NCBI GenBank assembly: GCA_037367355.1
Contig: CM074698.1
Coordinates: forward strand, 62,001 to 126,000
Direction of reading: 5' to 3'
DNA length: 64,000 nucleotides
Source of the DNA: Neoscytalidium dimidiatum
Lineage: Eukaryota > Ascomycota > Dothideomycetes > Botryosphaeriales > Botryosphaeriaceae
The position numbers were made by a program, and so were the translations under genes. The notes under the pieces are model-generated. The model was not told the origin of the DNA, made no database searches, and saw nothing but the letters and a program-made list of their open reading frames with translations. Within the stretch, counting starts at the first letter, position 1. The number at the start of each line of letters is the position of its first letter. This document shows positions 12,741 through 24,003 of this stretch, in pieces.

Positions 12741-14963
12741 GGTAGCACTCCTTTTGGCGGCAGTGGGACGTTGCAAGATCAAAAGATCGATGAGCGGCCT
12801 GTAGACCAAAGACTTTCGCGTAGAGCTCCATTGTGGAGGACGGACTTCCCACATCTTTTATAGTATTCACAATGGTCCTCTTGCGGAATACCTCAATGCT
12901 TGAGCTGATCAAGCTGCGTCATTGTTTGGCGGGCGTTGTTCCTGTGTATAGTCCTGTTTAGGCATTAAACAAGCGCCGAAGATTATCCTCGGCCGCTGGA
13001 TGTTTGGCGCCAAGAAACTGGCCCACTCTGTTAATGACGGTCTGGGTATTTGAACTATCGCCTTACCGCATCTGGACTTCAACGCAAGGAGCTCTCCAGA
13101 TCTCTGCTGCACCGCCGCGTCTCAATGCATACATCAGGTTGCAAAATCAGGCGATCCATGTTCCAATCCAATGGTTCGGTCTAGTCAGGCAAGGGAAGGT
13201 GCTCACGATATCCTTGGGCAAAGCTGGTGCTACTGGGAATATGCTCAAGCTGGCTGGTGACGTGATGCCGACTGCGCCACGTTGGCTCATTGCATAGCTC
13301 TGGCAACCAAATAATCGATGTGTTTTCGCAATCGTAGAAACTGTGCACGTCTTTGGAGCCAGGGAAGGTTTACAAATCCAACTTCCCGTGCGATCCCTCG
13401 CAGCCAGGGGGTATCGGCAAAAGCTCACAACTACCGAGAAACTGGGAAAACGGAGCTAGGAAGTAGCACAAGTAGGACTCCATTCCAAGGAAGGATGCCG
13501 CATCGCGTGCAGGCGAATTTAGCCGCAAGGCACGGACGGGCGTGATTCAACGGCAGAGAAGCTGCTGGAGAAAAACACGACACTGAATTACCCCAAGAAG
13601 GAGGTAGAACGTACAAGAAATAGCCTATCTCTTCCATCACATTTGCGAAACTCATAGAACTGCTCGAGCTCAGGTTCGCGATCATGTTAACTCCAGTACA
13701 ATATTCCATATGAACCCCTGTTATGCAAGTCGCACGTCATCCTTGTAGCATGTAGTTGCTGAATTTGCAAGGAGCATAGCATAAGCGAGATGAACTATGC
13801 TCCCATGCACACGGAACCAATGGTTACTGTTGGCATCAATTATGAATCAACTACTCGGAAGAAACCAGCTGGACATCATACGTCTGACTAGCGCATACAC
13901 GGGAAAGGCTGCATCATGTTGGTGGTATCACATAGGCCCCGCTCCTGAGCCTGACTAGAGCTTGGCGCTTTCTTGCCTTTGGCTCGGCCGTGGGTGATCA
14001 ATGACCTTACACTTGACCCGATTGTTTCCAAAGGTCATCTGATTCTGAAAAAGAGAAGTGCTGAGCCGGTTAGCACAGCCATGAAGAAGCAAAAAGGAAA
14101 CTGGACGACCAGACAAAGGAGCAAGAAAGCGGCGGCGAATCTTCGGTCATTCGGAACAGAATCTTAGCGCGGAATAGCAACAGGATTTCTAGGAGGACGT
14201 ACAATGATATAGAACGGGGTAATCCATTTGAAGTTCGATAAAAAAAAATCTAAAGACTGATCTGTTTGGTCTGAAGTACGATCTATGTCGAATGCTGGAC
14301 TGTAGATAGATAGACCACAGATTGTCGGACTGAGCGAGCTAGCGGGGATAAAACCTTAACTTTCCAAGCTCCTCTAAATCATCCTTCTCTATTGAATCGA
14401 CTGTTTACCAATCTGAGCCTCTCATCCCTCTGTCGACTTCCCGTCTACCACATGGGCGATTGCTTCGACTATTGACAAGGTATCATAGCTGCTACACTAC
14501 TCCTGGAACCGACATTCTCTGCATTCGAATCTCCCCTCAAGAACGTCATATACGCACGGTGACCGCATTCTGATCAGCAGATTGGGGGTCTGAACATGCA
14601 TGTCGTGATGGGCCCCCTGCAAAAAACCCCCTGCGGGCAACTTACGCGTACATTTAAGGTTAAATTCAACAACGTACATCAGGACCCATGGGAATCTCAA
14701 AACAAGTGCTCAAACAGATATCGGTGCAGTCGCCGTGCAAAGCCTTAATCACAACTGGCTGGGACAAATAGTTTTTCGGATCGAGTGATGCATGTCTTTT
14801 TCGCTCATTACGTCTAATCTAATCCCAAGAAACAGTGTATTTACAAGAATTTCAAAAAGTATTTACAACAGAATTCAGGGCTGTGCCTTTTTCAGCATCA
14901 AGCTACCATGTGAGCGTGAGCGTTCTGAAATCGCGGCCTGCACAAAATTGTTCGAGCAGAAGC
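12741..14963. other. 2.2-kb spacer upstream of ADH and downstream of pectin lyase
   Basis: No supported gene. Open frames on both strands (for example 13431-13709 -, 13318-13545 +, 13973-14167 +) lack motifs. The ADH promoter must lie just above 12740; I see no clear TATA box there. Confidence 0.45.
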
Positions 14964-16250
14964 TTAAGCAACGATGCCAACGCCAGCCTTGGCAGAGGAA
15001 ACGGCAGAAGCGGCAGAGGCAGTGGCGATGTTCTTGCCCTTGAAGAGGGACAGGAAGGAGGTGTCGGAGCCAGTGAGAGAACCGGAGCTGCCGAAGGCGT
15101 TGGCCTGGCAGGAGCGGCCGAGGCCGCTGGAGCAGGCGCTCTGGACCGAGGTGGGAGCGAAGACCTTGCCCTTGTTCTCAAGGAGAGGAGTGACGACGTT
15201 CTGGAAGACGTTGCCCTCGATAAGGACGTTGGAGTTGGAAGAGCCGACGTCGAACGCGTGGCCAGAGTTGGCGTACCAGTAGTTGTTGACAGCGTGGAGG
15301 AGGGTGTTGCCGCCGACCTTGGGGCTGCGGCCGGAGGTGTGGTGGATGTAATTGCCCTTGAACGTGACGGTGTCGGAGGAGCCGGTGAAGTACAGAGTCC
15401 AGTAGTGGTGGCCGTCGCAGGTAGCGGACCAATCAGTGGCGCCGTCGAACTCGGAGTAGGAGACGGTAACGCGGTTCGAAGCACCGTTTCCGAGGACAAG
15501 CTGTTGACGGCCAACAAGAGAAACCTTGACGTGATCGATCCTAGGGGCAAATGCGTTAGCATTCGAGACTAATTTCTCGGAATGTCATAAGAGACGCTAG
15601 ACCACCGCGCAGGGTGACCTAAAGGGAGGCTTACCAGACAAGATCAGAGCCGTCAATGGCGATACCGTCACCACCCCAGATGTACTGGGGGTTGAGCTGG
15701 GTGATGTGGATGTTCTGGATGATGATGTTCTTGGAGCCAGAGATGTAGAGACCCTTGCCGCGGATGACACCCTTGGAGCCAACACCGACGATGGACTTGT
15801 TGGAGCCGACCTTGAGGCCGCTGACACCAGCCTTGTCGTAGGTGACATCGATGGCAGTAACGGACTCGCCGGCATTGCCGTTGTCGCACCAGCTGGCGTG
15901 GTCGATGGCATCCTGGCCACCGTTGCCGGGGCACTTGTTGGAGGTGGGACGGCAGCCCTTCTCCTTGACGGTACCCTCCGAGCCGATGAAGTTGAACCTG
16001 CAGGAGGGGTCAGTTCCCGAAAGATACCGAGTGTGGGGAAAAGGCGGGCCTACTCCTTGTCCAGGATGATGACACGGGCCGTGTCGTCAGCAAGGTAGTT
16101 GGTCAACTCAGCAATGGTCTTGGGGGTGACGGGAGAGGCAGAGCCGCCACCGGTGACGCCCTTGGCGAAGCCCTCGGGGGAACCGACAACGCCGGCGGCG
16201 AGAGCGTGTTGGGCAACGCCCACGGCAAGAGCGAAAAGCGTAAGCTTCAT
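14964..16250 (-). CDS. secreted pectin lyase (polysaccharide lyase family 1)
   Basis: Exons 16250-16054, 15997-15635 and 15540-14964 (introns 56 and 94 bp) give 378 residues, matching Aspergillus pectin lyases of about 380. Residues 1-18 are a signal peptide ([18 protein letters not shown]). The parallel beta-helix repeats are evident, with [33 protein letters not shown] and the C228DGHHYWT segment. The catalytic arginine is Arg258 in [12 protein letters not shown]. The enzyme should cleave methyl-esterified homogalacturonan by beta-elimination outside the cell. Cysteines are frequent, as expected for a secreted lyase. The promoter has a TATA element and SYGGRG motifs (see 16346-16382), pointing to carbon catabolite control. 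Pectin lyase is preferred to pectate lyase on the overall fit of the [14 protein letters not shown] region to PelA-type enzymes; substrate preference needs assay. Confidence 0.93.
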
Positions 16251-16345
16251 GTTGTTTCAACGAATGACTGGCTTGAAAAGAATGAACGGGTTGTAAAAGA
16301 ATGGAAGTGTTTGATTGACCGGACGGGGATTTGATGTGCAACGCC

Positions 16346-16382
16346 CCCAGGTCTTATATACGCCCGGGGCTTGCCAGTGGGG
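16346..16382 (-). promoter_or_regulatory. pectin lyase core promoter: TATA box and CreA-like sites
   Basis: Reading the minus strand, TATATAAG lies at 16360-16353, about 100 bp upstream of ATG 16250. Three words matching the CreA consensus SYGGRG lie within 40 bp of it: CTGGGG (minus strand, around 16345-16350), CCGGGG at 16364-16369 and GTGGGG at 16377-16382. CreA repression of pectinases on glucose is established in Aspergillus; occupancy here is inference. Confidence 0.5.
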
Positions 16383-18359
16383 AGGCAGCCACAGTCGGCA
16401 AAACAGCAGTGTGGTGGTTCGAAACATGGGATGGTCGGCTGGCATCCATCACACAAGCTTCGGGTGCGACGCCTGGACAGCATCTCGCAGGAACCGGTCC
16501 GAGGGGGCTGAACTGAGGGCAGCAATCTCCGGGTGTCAGCTCGAAAGGCATAGCAGGGCTGCTGATCGCGCCGGCGGCGGCGTATCAGCCGGATGGGTCG
16601 AGCGGCCGGTCTTGGCAGGCCTTTGGATTAGGCTTATTCTGACAGCGGCTGGCGGGGTGGGGTTCTCTGACTGTTTGACGTTGATGTTTTAGCGTGTTTC
16701 CACCAATTGGCGGCGTCGTGCAGGGCCGACGGCTGGCCAGTCCGTCCCCTTTCTGCACGCCATCCACCATTCAGCCACCGAACCGCCACTGGAGCGGCCT
16801 CCGTCGGAGAATTTCCCATGCTCCTTCTAGAACGAATGCTCGTTCGGCTGTTGTGAGTAGATGCCGCTCGTTGGCGTGGTCAGCTACCACATTACAGCAC
16901 GGCTGAAAGAAAAGAGCCGCCAGACTGCGGCAAATGCCGTATGTCTCCTGCTCTGACGCGGTCAGAAGGAGTTTCAAAACACGAGGCCAATTGGGGGCTT
17001 GCCTACAAACATTTCCTTGCGGCTGCTCTGTATCTTTTACACGCCGACCACGCGAAGGGAAAGCACTAGTTGCTTGCCTTCTTCGTACAAAATCACTATT
17101 CACTTGCCTTCTTGGGAGATATACTAGTTCAAAGCATATGCTCCTACTAGAGAATGCGTATACGAGTAGCCGGTCTTTAGTAATTCTCGTACTGCGGCTT
17201 GTCAGTCACGAACTGAGGATTGCTCGGGCCATTGGAAGCGACCGGTGGACGTCTACTTGAGCCCATGCAGACTCTCCAATACGCCGTAGGAATGTGCAAC
17301 GGACGCATCTTTCTTTCGGACATCATCTTTTAGTCGGAGTACAGCAACGCCATGCAGCTCACGCTCAGTCACATAGCCAAAAGGGCGTAATGGGCTAGCG
17401 CACGGCGAGGCGCGATTGGAGGACACAGGGACGTCTCATCCGCGCGCGAGAGAGAAATAAAGAGAGAACGAGGTGAAGTGCGAACAAAGTCCGGCAGCCC
17501 TACAGGGTGGAGGGCGGCATGACAGCATGGCAGCAACCCCTTGTGCCGTCCCTTGTGCCCTTGGCCCCTTCGCTGCTGGCTCGCTGGCTGGCTGGCTGAC
17601 GGCCGGGCAGGCGAGCACCAGGGCAGCAGGGCAGCAAGGCAGCAGGGCACCGGGGCACTAGGGCACAAGGCAGCGCCTCGCCTGCCTGCCTGCCTGCCTG
17701 CCTGCCCGAAGTGGGGCGCGAAGCGAGCGTCGCTTCAACCTGAAACCGCCAACACCCCGTCCACACACCGATGACACTCCCCGGCCCGACCGCCTGCCGA
17801 CGGCCAGCTGCCACCATGGACTTCGCCAGCCAGTGCCAGAGGTGCCGCCCGTGGCCTTGATGCCGCCCCATCAGTATAACTCGGCCGTAGAACGTGCCCC
17901 GGCCCGCCCTCGGTTCCTCCCACTCCTCCTCCATGCGCGCTGCCTACACCGCCACCGTCAACGTCCACAATGTGCCGCTAGCCGCTGCAGCCCTGCTGTT
18001 GCCAAGCCGTGGAGATTACTTGGTGATGAGACCCCCCCATCTCACGCCTTGCCGCAGCTGATGAGAGTTGGGGCTGCCACCACCACATCGACTCGCTTCT
18101 ACTCTTCCGCTTCTTCCCATTCGTGCGAACACACCATACAGCTAATCCATCAGGGTTGTTGTCCAGATTGGTCTTCATCTGCTGTGCGGTTGCACCCGAC
18201 GAACCACTATGCTCGTCCTGCGGATCCATCTGGCTCGGAGATGCTCCGCCATCGATGAGATAAGTGATGTGAACTTTTGGTTCGGCATCCCAGGCTTTGT
18301 GAAAGAGCAGAACACTCCGATGGATCCCTTTCTCACCAGATGCCCACCCACATTCATTG
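16383..18359. other. gene-poor spacer with simple repeats
   Basis: No supported gene. The stretch 17560-17710 is rich in GGCTGGCTGG, GGGCAGCAGG and CCTG repeats, which create open frames in all directions. None has a motif. Confidence 0.45.
17681..17706. repeat. (CCTG)n microsatellite
   Basis: About six tandem CCTG units, next to imperfect GGCTGG and GGGCAGCA arrays at 17585-17660. Confidence 0.9.
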
Positions 18360-19337
18360 CAGAGGACCCTCACCGATATCATGGACTTGTTCTCCACCGA
18401 GCCCCTTTTCTACGCTTCCAGAACTTCCGATGATCAGTGCCGTCGGATAGCGCAGGTAACGTATCTCAGTTACGCTGTGGAACGTTACCGCCAGTCCTGA
18501 TACAGAAACTCTCGCCGGAACTCCTAAATCTGGGGCCGTTCACTCTTCCAGTCCCGTGTCACTCAACGATTCAAGTGACACTTCGGATCTATGGTGACTG
18601 TCCAACGCCCGCAGTGAATCTTCGTAAACCCGAATCATGGGTGCGGTACGAGCCGCTTCATTGCTATCCCATCGTGTGATGCCATCGGCAGGTCCTGTCA
18701 TTCCTCCGAAACACGAAAGTCCAAGACAAAAGAAGACTTCGCGGTCATCCTCGCTCAGTCAGAATATTCCGAAAATCCCGAGCGGCTGTTCGAACAAACG
18801 CCCGGGGACATCATCGGCTTTGTCAGTGTCTCCGGGTCATTACTTTTATCCACAGTGGCGACTGTTGTTCGCCAAATGTGAACATGGTCGCTGGCAGCAC
18901 GGTCAGCTATCGCGACATCCCTTTCCTTATTAATTTTCCACCAATCTCCTGGCCTCGTTCCCATCATCTCGATATTCTGTCAAGGTTCATCACACACTTC
19001 TCAACGGTATCATAATTCTGGAGGACTTGAGCATACCATGGTGACACTACTTTCCCTTCTCATATTCTCAAACCGTTCTGAGAGCAAATGGGACGATTTC
19101 TGATGGCCTTGTGGAGCTCTGCAAACTTTGGAATCATCTATGCAGCCCAATGGCAAACCCAGCCCGGAGATGCATGCGAACAGGGGAGGAGCTACTCTGA
19201 AGATTGAAAAAAAATCTCCGACAACAGAAGATCATCCCAGTGTATCATCGGCACCCACAGCAGGACACAGCAGATTTGTGGAAGGTGGCAACTTATCCGA
19301 TGTCGATCTTAACCGGCTATGCGCAACGTATCAGTAA
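18360..19337 (+). pseudogene. possible decayed membrane-protein gene, unknown family
   Basis: Several consecutive stretches in different plus-strand frames look coding. They are TLTDIMDLFSTEPLFYASRT near 18370-18430, then DTETLAGTPKSGAVHSSSPV near 18498-18557, SEYSENPERLFEQTPGDIIG near 18757-18816 followed at once by the hydrophobic FVSVSGSLLLSTVATVV, then ATSLSLLIFHQSPGLVPIIS after a TGA near 18878, and FLMALWSSANFGIIYAAQWQ near 19098. The hydrophobic runs suggest three or so membrane segments. I could not join them with convincing introns, so frameshifts or decay are likely. I do not recognise the family, and chance cannot be excluded. Confidence 0.25.
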
Positions 19338-19560
19338 GCTTACTCTCATACATACGGACGCGAAGACAACACAGTAACAATCGGCTAGGCGTTTGTCCCG
19401 CCCTTAGAACGGAGCACTTCAGAATCCAATGCATCCCCCGGTCCGTTCCTCAAAACCCAACTTTCTGAATCTTCGACAGTGATCGCTGCCATCGTACAAC
19501 CCCATCCATTGCAAAACGGCCTCCACCCGAGCTCCGCAGCCCCCAATCCGTTGCCCACAG

Positions 19561-19612
19561 CCTCCTCCTCCTCTTCCTCCTCCCTCCCTCCCTCCCTCCC
19601 TCCCTCCCTCCT
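19561..19612. repeat. (CCT)n/(CCCT)n tract
   Basis: Pure pyrimidine tract of CTC and CCCT units just downstream of the alpha/beta hydrolase stop codon. Confidence 0.9.
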
Positions 19613-19629
19613 CTTCACCCGCCCACCCA

Positions 19630-21055
19630 TCACACACCCGCCGCAACCCTCTCCGCCACATCCGGCGTGCCCACCCTCCCGGACGACGCGCCATCGGCCG
19701 CGCCCGTCCACCACCGCGCCACGAACGCCGCAATCCGCTCGTTCACGACGGCCGGGCTGCTCGCGCTCAAGAAGTGAAAGCCGCCCTCGACGACCTCGAG
19801 CCGCGCCTCGGCGCTGCCGGTGAAGCGCGCGACGCCCGCCTCGGCGTTGCGCACGCTGTACACCTCGTCGCGGTCGCCGTGCAGCCACAGCACGGGCGCC
19901 GCGACGTCCGGCGAGCGGGCGAGCAGCCCGTCGCGCTCGGCCAGGTTGAGCGCCGCGGCGCGCATGCGCGCGCGCCCGGCGTCGCCGGCGTAGTTCTGCC
20001 GGACGCGCGCGGCCCAGTACGCGCGCGCGGCCGCGTCGACGGCGTCCTTGCCCAGGCCCACGTCGACGAGGTAGTCGCAGTAGGCGTCGGGCGGGGCGAA
20101 GTCCGGGGTCGGCTCGGCGGAGGTGCAGAAGGCGATGGGCCCCGCCGCCGCGGCGCGGCCGTCCCAGCAGCCGAGGGCGATGGACTCCGGCGATTCGGAG
20201 TCCATGGACGTGCCCATGGGGATGATGCCGAGGACCTGTTGGGAGAGAGGGAGTCAGAGGTTTGGTGATCCGGAAACTGGGAATCGGGTGTTCTTCTCAG
20301 AGGAAAAGAAAAGAAAGAAAGAAAGAAAGAAAGAGCGGCAGAAGCCCTATAAAACTCATTCTCCTTCAACGAAGAAGAGAAAAGAAGAAAGATAAAACTC
20401 AACGGATCTGGCATGTTAGGCATCTCCCATGTATCCCATCTGCTATTTCTATCCTCCATACGTGAGATCTATCTCTTCTTCCCGTCTGCCACAAGCCTCT
20501 TCTCTCCCTCCCATCACATACACATATCACCTCCCATCCCTTCCACGACGCCAGAAAAAGATATAGAGAGAGAGGAGAAAAAAAAAAAAAAAGCAAAGAA
20601 AAACTCACCACCTCGGGCGCCAACAGCGCCACCCTCACAGCCACCCAACCGCCCTGGCTCGTCCCAGCCACAAAGCACCGGTCGACGCCGACCTCCCTCA
20701 GCACGCCCAGCGCCATCCACGCGGAATCCCAGTACGTCCAGTGCGGCCGCTCCAGCGCCTCGGCCTCCGCGGCGCGGCCCCGGGCGGCGATGCGCGTGCC
20801 GCCGTGGCCCAGCAGGTCGACGGCGACCAGGTTGGCGGCGGCGGCGAGGCCGCGCGCGTCGGCGAACTGCGGGGCGAAGAGGGTGTGGTCGGCGGTGAAG
20901 GAGTGGAAGAGCAGGACGGTGGGCTTGGCCGGGTCGACGCGCGCGGCCGAGGTGGCGAAGGAGGCGGTGATGGTCGTGCCGGCGAAGGGCGTGGCGAGGG
21001 TGAGGGTGCGCGTGTGGGGCAGGGGGTGGAATGCGGGTTTGGCGGGCTCTGCCAT
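19630..21055 (-). CDS. alpha/beta hydrolase
   Basis: Exon 1 is 21055-20609 and exon 2 20235-19630, joined in phase 0 to 350 residues. The fold is shown by LLFHSFTADHTLFAPQF after strand 3, LVAVDLLGHGGT, the nucleophile elbow AGTSQGGW with Ser133, the acid residue in WLHGDRDEVY (about Asp272) and the histidine in EGGFHF (about His303). No signal peptide or membrane segment is visible. Homologues of this type are often annotated as serine hydrolases or aminoacrylate-type hydrolases; the substrate is unknown. The exons are strikingly GC-rich. The 373-bp intron is far longer than any other in the window and carries a (GAAA)n tract. A further coding exon hidden in the intron is possible but the junction LAPEV/VLGIIPMGTSMD reads as a normal homologue. 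Confidence 0.88.
20303..20333. repeat. (GAAA)n microsatellite inside the hydrolase intron
   Basis: Seven or so GAAA units (TTTC on the sense strand) inside intron 1 of the alpha/beta hydrolase gene; an A14 run (about 20579-20592) lies near the same intron's 5' end. Confidence 0.9.
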
Positions 21056-21954
21056 CTTTAATGGGGAGTTTTAAACTTTTTTTCCCTTCCTTTTTCTTCC
21101 TTTTTCTCGAGCGTTGATATCCGAAGGGGGAGAGGGAGGGAGAGGCGCGCCACCGGGTCGGGTGCTGGGTTTGGATGTGAGAAAGGAGGAATCGATTCGA
21201 CGATTGTTATATCGTGGGAGTAGAAGACGTTGTAAAGCGTGCAGAAACGACGGCGACAGCAGCAACAACAACAACAGAAGCGGCACAACGATCATAAAAA
21301 AAATTCATGGACACTGCCCCTCCTCCTCCTCCACCCCACTTCGAACAGCTCACTCATCCTTCCCTCACTAGCACGACCTTAGGCCAGGCCAGCCCCGCCA
21401 GCAGAAGCAGCGTGCATCATTGGCGTCGCGGGGTTGTTACTCTTTATGAGATCATGCGAGCGCTTTGGGGGCCGAGATGGGCTCGTATAGTTGCTTGATT
21501 GGGCGCCTCGGTCCGGTGGATCTAGCAGATTTTCGTAAAGTCGGAGGTTTTTCCTACTGCCAGACCAGCAAGGTGCGGCTTGGAGTTGTGGGGGCTGAAC
21601 CGCTGAACACCCGCTGGGTCCTGGAGGACGTTCTCTTGTGTGCCGCTCATGCGAGGGGGGGGGGGGGGTTGGGTGCCCCGCACTGTGACGTTGGCGGCCG
21701 CTCAATCAATGCCGCTGCACGGAGAGTAACCCTGGACAGCCTTACGCGCGATGACGACGTCAAGGATCCCCTGAATCTGATTCTAATGATATAACATCTG
21801 AAAACAGAGACAATTCAATCACTGCACTCCCCGCAATCGACGGAGCACTTTATTGGCCGTAGGGCAAGTGAGCATGCAAATGCTTCCTAGTCTATTATCC
21901 AATAACACAGCCTACGAATTATCAAAATTTTCCGGCCTCGGCCCTGCTTTCGCT
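21056..21954. other. spacer between hydrolase promoter and asparagine synthetase 3' end
   Basis: No gene seen. It holds a pyrimidine/purine-biased stretch directly upstream of the hydrolase ATG (21060-21160), a short (CAA)n run near 21262-21277 and a run of 12 G at about 21655-21666. Confidence 0.5.
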
Positions 21955-24003
21955 TTACGCCTCTTGATCCTTGTAGGCCTGCTCGTGAATCTTGATAGCA
22001 CGACCGCTGGGGTCAGTCTGTTTCGACCAGGTAGGCACCCATCTCTGCACGGTGCCAGCGCAGTACGGCGGGAAGTGCTCGTCGAACATGCAGCGGTACC
22101 AGTATGCCTCCTTGGTGTCCGGAATGTCGTCACCCCAGTGAGGCTTGGGGTTCTTCATATCCTCGTCGCTGACGTGCAGCTCCGCGTTGTCCTTGAGCGC
22201 ATCAATCCAACCGTAGCCGACCCCGTCCGAGAACTGCTCCTTCTGTCTCCACAGAATCTTGTCGGGCAGGTACGCCTTGGTCTCCGGCTCATCTGTGGTA
22301 TCGAACGCCTTGCGGAGGATGTACTTCTCAATACGCCCCTTGGTGATCATCTTGTCCTGGGGGTCAATGTTCATGCAGAGCTCGAGGAATTCCTTGTCGA
22401 GGAACGGCACACGCGCCTCAACACCCCACGCCATGGTCGACTTGTTAGCACGCAGGCAGTCTGCAAGATGCAGGTTCTTGACACGGCGGACCGTCTCCTC
22501 GTGGAACTCCTTCTTGTTGGGTGCAGCGTGGAAGTAGAGGTAACCGCCGAAAATCTCGTCGGACCCTTCACCACTCAGCACCATCTTCACGCCCATGGCC
22601 TTGATCTTGCGGCTGAGAAGGAACATGGGTGTCGATGCACGGATGGTTGTGACATCGTATGTCTCGAGGTGGTAGATCACATCAGAGAGCGCGTTGAGAC
22701 CGTCCTCAAGCGTAAAGGTGAAGCTGTGATGCCTGGTTCCCAGGAATTTGGCCACCTCCTCGGCAGCCTTGGTGTCAGGGGCACCCGGAAGACCAATAGA
22801 GAAAGAGTGCAGCTCGGGCAGCATCTGGACCGTGGTTAGACGGTTGTCGTCGTCGATACCGACCAGGTCACCAGATGAAGGGTCGTCCCTCTGAATCTTG
22901 GCGACCTCGTTGACCCTCTGGATTTCCCTCTGTGCGATAGATGCAACCAAACTAGAGTCCAGACCACCTGACAGCAGTACACCGAAGGGAACCTCAGCCA
23001 TCAGCCTCTTCCTCACGGCCTTCTCCAGCGCTTGTCTCACAGCCTTATAGTCGACGGGAGTCTCGGGGATTGTGCTGGGCTCAATCAACCACTTGGGGGT
23101 GAAGTATTGGGTGAGCTTGTCGGTCTCGGAGTCGTAGACGTGACCGGGAGGGAAGGTAACGATGTTATCGCACACCGGGTGCAGGCACTTCATCTCCGAG
23201 GCGAAGAAGACAGCGCCGGGGATGCTGCTGGACCTGCCCATGTACATGGAAGTGACGCCAATGGGATCGCGGGCGGCAATGACCCTGTCCTTAACCTTGT
23301 CGTGCAGCACCCACGAGAACATGCCGTCCAAGTGCTTGGGTGCGTCGATGTCATGCTCAAGGTACTATTCCAGGGTCAGCTCACAGCAGACTGCGGGAGC
23401 AAGCAGACGACTGCATACCAGAGGAATGATGACTTCGCAGTCGGAGTGGGTCTTGAAGTTGTAGGGCTTCTTCAGGTGTTTCCTCAGCACCCTGTGGTTG
23501 TAAATCTCTCCGTTGACCGCCAGCGAGATGGTTCCCTCATCGTTGACGAGAGGCTGGGCGCCGGATTCTGCGCTAGCGTCAGCTAAAGGTCGGATGTGGG
23601 TGAAAAGGACGGGCAGAGCATACCGACACCGACGATGGACAGACGCTCGTGGACAAGAACTGCGAGCGGGTTAGCAGTCGGTTAACTGGTGATTGCCAGG
23701 GGATAGCTTACTGGTATGGTTGGCGATGACGTTTCCACCTGCTCGTGTTCAGCGACGACAGTCTTCAAGCTGTTATGCGGGTATGCTCACTCCAATCGGG
23801 GCCGCGGTGGCGCATGCTACACAGAAGATCAGTGCAAGCTCAGAGAGACTCAATGGTGAGAATACATACGCCTTGCCCATCTTCAGGGCAGTCGGCTTGA
23901 ACTTCTGCACATCGGGATGGCTGTTCGCGCATTAGAGGCTTATCACTGACGGCGCACACAGCGGCGAACGAGCGTACCGGTGACAGGCGAAAATTCCACA
24001 CAT
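21955..24003 (-). CDS. asparagine synthetase (glutamine-hydrolysing)
   Basis: Seven exons: 24003-23978, 23920-23870, 23816-23791, 23738-23712, 23659-23624, 23567-23419 and 23364-21955. All six introns are 52-57 bp and keep frame, giving 574 residues against about 572 in yeast. The N-terminus [14 protein letters not shown] exposes Cys2, the nucleophile of the class II glutaminase domain, followed by [17 protein letters not shown] and [11 protein letters not shown]. The synthetase domain has the ATP-pyrophosphatase loop SGGLDSS at about 237-243 and [11 protein letters not shown]. The enzyme makes asparagine from aspartate, glutamine and ATP in the cytosol. The five shortest exons (26-51 nt) all fall in the glutaminase domain and are easily missed by gene finders. 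A Gcn4/Cpc1-type site lies about 120 bp upstream of the ATG. Confidence 0.96.

Noticed and set aside
2100..16250. Secondary-metabolite gene cluster (amidase, P450, ADH)
   Set aside because: No polyketide synthase, NRPS, terpene synthase, transporter or pathway regulator is present, and the genes are separated by kilobases of non-coding DNA.
16410..16432. tRNA B-box-like word GGTTCGAAAC
   Set aside because: No matching A box or cloverleaf arms could be drawn around it.
17369..17968. Overlapping long open frames on both strands
   Set aside because: They arise from GGCTGG, GGGCAGCA and CCTG simple repeats, which are open in many frames.
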